Shown here: in pieces, positions 14,941 through 16,562 of the stretch
How the letters are laid out: every line of letters starts with the position of its first letter
Position numbering within the stretch: the stretch's first letter is position 1
Source: Phycisphaerales bacterium
GTDB taxonomy: Bacteria; Planctomycetota; Phycisphaerae; Phycisphaerales; SM1A02
NCBI GenBank assembly: GCA_007127615.1
Contig: SKZB01000464.1
Span: forward strand, 1 to 16,562
Direction: 5' to 3'
DNA: 16,562 nt
Translations under genes and position numbers: made by a program
The notes under the pieces: generated by a model
The model's database searches: none
The model's input: only the letters and a program-made list of their open reading frames with translations
What the model was told of the DNA's origin: nothing

Positions 14941-16130
14941 GCTGCCACTGCCTTTTCGATCGGAACCGATGCGGCACGCAGTTCCATGACGACGGTGGTC
15001 CCGGTGACGCCGTCCGATTCAATCTTGATGTCGCCTCCGAAGGCGTCGACGTACTGCTTGGCGATGGAGAGCCCCAGGCCCGATCCGGTCTTCTTTGCGG
15101 TCGCCCGCACGAACGGCTGGAACACCCGTGACAGTTGGGTCTGGGCGATTCCCGGACCGTTGTCGGAGATGCTGATGCGCACCTTCGAGTCGTTCGGTTG
15201 TGAGACGGAGATGATCACTCTGCCTCCCGCCTCGCCATCGATGTACTTGATCGCATTGCCGATCACATTGCACAGCACTCGATACAGCGCGTGGGGTTCC
15301 GCAACGACCGATACCTCGACCGCATCGAACGTGATCTCCACATTCTTGCTCGATGCCATCGTCCCAAACTCATCCACGACGCTTTGCAGAATCCGGCCGA
15401 AATCCACCTCCGTGCACTGAATGGTTTCGTTACCCGCCTTCGCGAAGACCATGAGCGCGTCGAGCATGTCCACCATGTGGCCGACCGATGCATCAATGCG
15501 GTTCAGCCACTTGACCGTTTCGGCGTCGATATGGCTGCTCAAATGCTGCTTGAGCGTGTCGACGGACCCGGACAGACTGGCGAGAGGCGTCTGCAGATCG
15601 TGTGACACGGAATAGGACAGTTGGCGCAAATCGGCGTGCTTGCGTTCGAGCACGGCATTGCTCTGCTTCAATCGATGCGACAAAGAGTCACTCTTCTCTT
15701 CAAGGGTGTACCGCCGCACCGCGTCGCGAATCGCGCGGCGCAGCAGATCCGGGTTTTCCATGACCTGGAACTTGATGAGGTAATCGGTCGCCCCGGCCTT
15801 GAACGCCGCCGCCGCACTTTCCTCATCCCCACGACCGGTCAGAATCAGGACGGGACCGATCTCGCGCTCGATCATCTCCCGCAGACAATCCGTGCCCGTG
15901 CGACTGTACTTGCTGAAGTCGCAGACAATGGCAACCGGTCCTCCTTCGGGAAGCGCCGCCAACGCGCGGCGGGGATCATTGAAGCACTGAACCAGAAACG
16001 GCTCACTGTCAATGTCATGATCCGACGTGCGCGAGAGAATGGAACGCATAAGGAGCAGGTGGTCGGGTTCATCATCGATGATGAACACCTGAGTGAGCCC
16101 CGGAAGTGAGTCGCATGGCGTCAAGTTCAT
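14937..16130 (-). CDS. Receiver-first sensor histidine kinase
   Basis: A 397-residue soluble kinase. The receiver comes first (about 13-140): VFIIDDEPD (15-23, Asp19/Asp20), phospho-acceptor Asp71 (AIVCDFSKYS), Thr98 (LILTGRGDEE) and Lys120 (DYLIK). A coiled coil (145-170) leads to the HisKA domain with His177 (YSVSHDLQTPL). The HATPase domain has Asn292 (NVIGNAIKYID), DNGPGIA (323-329) and GSGLGLSIAKQYVDAFGG (349-366). There is no PAS or other sensor domain. Kinases of this layout are usually driven by phosphorylation of their own receiver or by a partner protein rather than by a ligand. It is the first gene of the leftward signalling unit, so that unit's promoter should lie above 16130. The VSHDLQTPL box is of the phytochrome-kinase-like HisKA type. 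Confidence 0.92.
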   Translation of the reverse strand: MNLTPCDSLPGLTQVFIIDDEPDHLLLMRSILSRTSDHDIDSEPFLVQCFNDPRRALAALPEGGPVAIVCDFSKYSRTGTDCLREMIEREIGPVLILTGRGDEESAAAAFKAGATDYLIKFQVMENPDLLRRAIRDAVRRYTLEEKSDSLSHRLKQSNAVLERKHADLRQLSYSVSHDLQTPLASLSGSVDTLKQHLSSHIDAETVKWLNRIDASVGHMVDMLDALMVFAKAGNETIQCTEVDFGRILQSVVDEFGTMASSKNVEITFDAVEVSVVAEPHALYRVLCNVIGNAIKYIDGEAGGRVIISVSQPNDSKVRISISDNGPGIAQTQLSRVFQPFVRATAKKTGSGLGLSIAKQYVDAFGGDIKIESDGVTGTTVVMELRAASVPIEKAVAA

Positions 16131-16351
16131 TGCAGTTGCCCATTCGAAAGCCGTGCGGCACTGGTATCGACATGAATTTCCAACCGAACAACATCAATAC
16201 GAATTATTTTGAGGAGCGCATCGGGCACGCAAAATGAACGTCGATTATTGGCCAGCACGCCAAAGCGCACAGATGGGAGCCGGCAATCGGGTGCGAAGCT
16301 TTTCGGCCGGGCGTTTCTCAAGAGCGGTGTCGCGACCACTGGCACGCACGC
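16131..16351. other. Upstream region of the signalling unit, AT-richer than its surroundings
   Basis: No gene is supported here. The stretch 16180-16250 is clearly richer in A and T than the rest of the window (for example CGAATTATTTTGAGG near 16200), which fits a promoter for the leftward kinase operon. I do not see a -35/-10 pair with normal spacing. A 72-codon minus-strand frame (16127-16345) ends by overlapping the kinase start by 4 bp, but it shows no family features. Confidence 0.35.
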
Positions 16352-16562
16352 TCAATTGAGGCGCTTCGGGAGCCCGCGAAAGGTAGATGTAGCGGGGTAG
16401 AGGCTCAGTCCACCGAGGTGGAAGTAGATGGCGGCACGGAATCGGTCGCGGTTGCGGTAACCAAAGGCCATGCGCATGACTCAGCTGGATGGACTCGCTG
16501 GATGCCGCATTGGTCAGGGGTGGCGTTGATCGACTCCACACCCGCATTAGTCGCGCGGCTCA
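16352..16562 (-). mobile_element. Degenerate C-terminal remnant of an ISL3-type transposase
   Basis: A 41-residue minus-strand frame (16477 to the TGA at 16352) reads MRMAFGYRNRDRF, then RAAIYFHLGGLSLYP, then a short tail. This matches the C-terminal signature I know from ISL3 transposases (GFRN...F..AIYFHCGGL.LYP). A stop lies directly before it. Upstream pieces of the expected preceding motif, TNAA.ESIN.., appear in two other frames: TNAGVESIN at 16525-16551 and LTNAASSESIQ at 16485-16517. The coding sequence is therefore broken by frameshifts and may be partly duplicated. Only the 3' end is in the window; no terminal inverted repeat or target duplication could be identified. The element is very probably inactive. 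The ISL3 assignment is from memory of the motif. Confidence 0.68.

Noticed and set aside
16127..16345. 72-codon minus-strand frame ending in a 4-bp overlap with the kinase start
   Set aside because: No domain, and it covers the AT-rich stretch that looks like the operon's promoter region; the overlap is likely chance.

Overview
This is a GC-rich bacterial window with short gene gaps, several 4-bp start/stop overlaps, and no rRNA, tRNA or CRISPR. The gene content suggests a planctomycete: a C30 (squalene-type) carotenoid locus with both CrtN-like and CrtP-like desaturases, and multi-receiver signalling kinases. That lineage is inferred from gene families, not from a marker gene.

Layout. Bases 3-239 hold the 3' end of a gene that looks like an RND/ABC efflux membrane fusion protein. 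A convergent leftward unit follows: a CrtN-like carotenoid desaturase (start 4187), a non-canonical SDR joined to it by an ATGA overlap, and rmuC. A 287-bp divergent control region (4188-4474, with a 12-bp tandem repeat) separates it from a rightward, tightly overlapping unit: aldehyde dehydrogenase, CrtP-like oxygenase, PlsC-type acyltransferase and a CrtQ-like glycosyltransferase (4475-9693). Together these enzymes could desaturate a C30 backbone, oxidise a terminal methyl to the aldehyde and then the acid, glycosylate it and acylate the sugar, giving a staphyloxanthin-like membrane pigment. Genes that make the C30 precursor (crtM or hpnCDE) are not in the window.

A leftward GNAT acetyltransferase (9740-10318) and a rightward ankyrin-repeat lipoprotein (10474-11040) follow.

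From 16130 down to 11329 lies a leftward signalling unit: two histidine kinases that each start with a receiver domain (one also has a PAS domain and an unusual C-terminal domain), then three stand-alone receiver proteins. No DNA-binding or enzymatic output domain is encoded, so the outputs must be elsewhere. A hairpin just after the last gene is a candidate terminator.

The right edge (16352-16562) carries a broken, frameshifted remnant of what looks like the C-terminus of an ISL3-type transposase.
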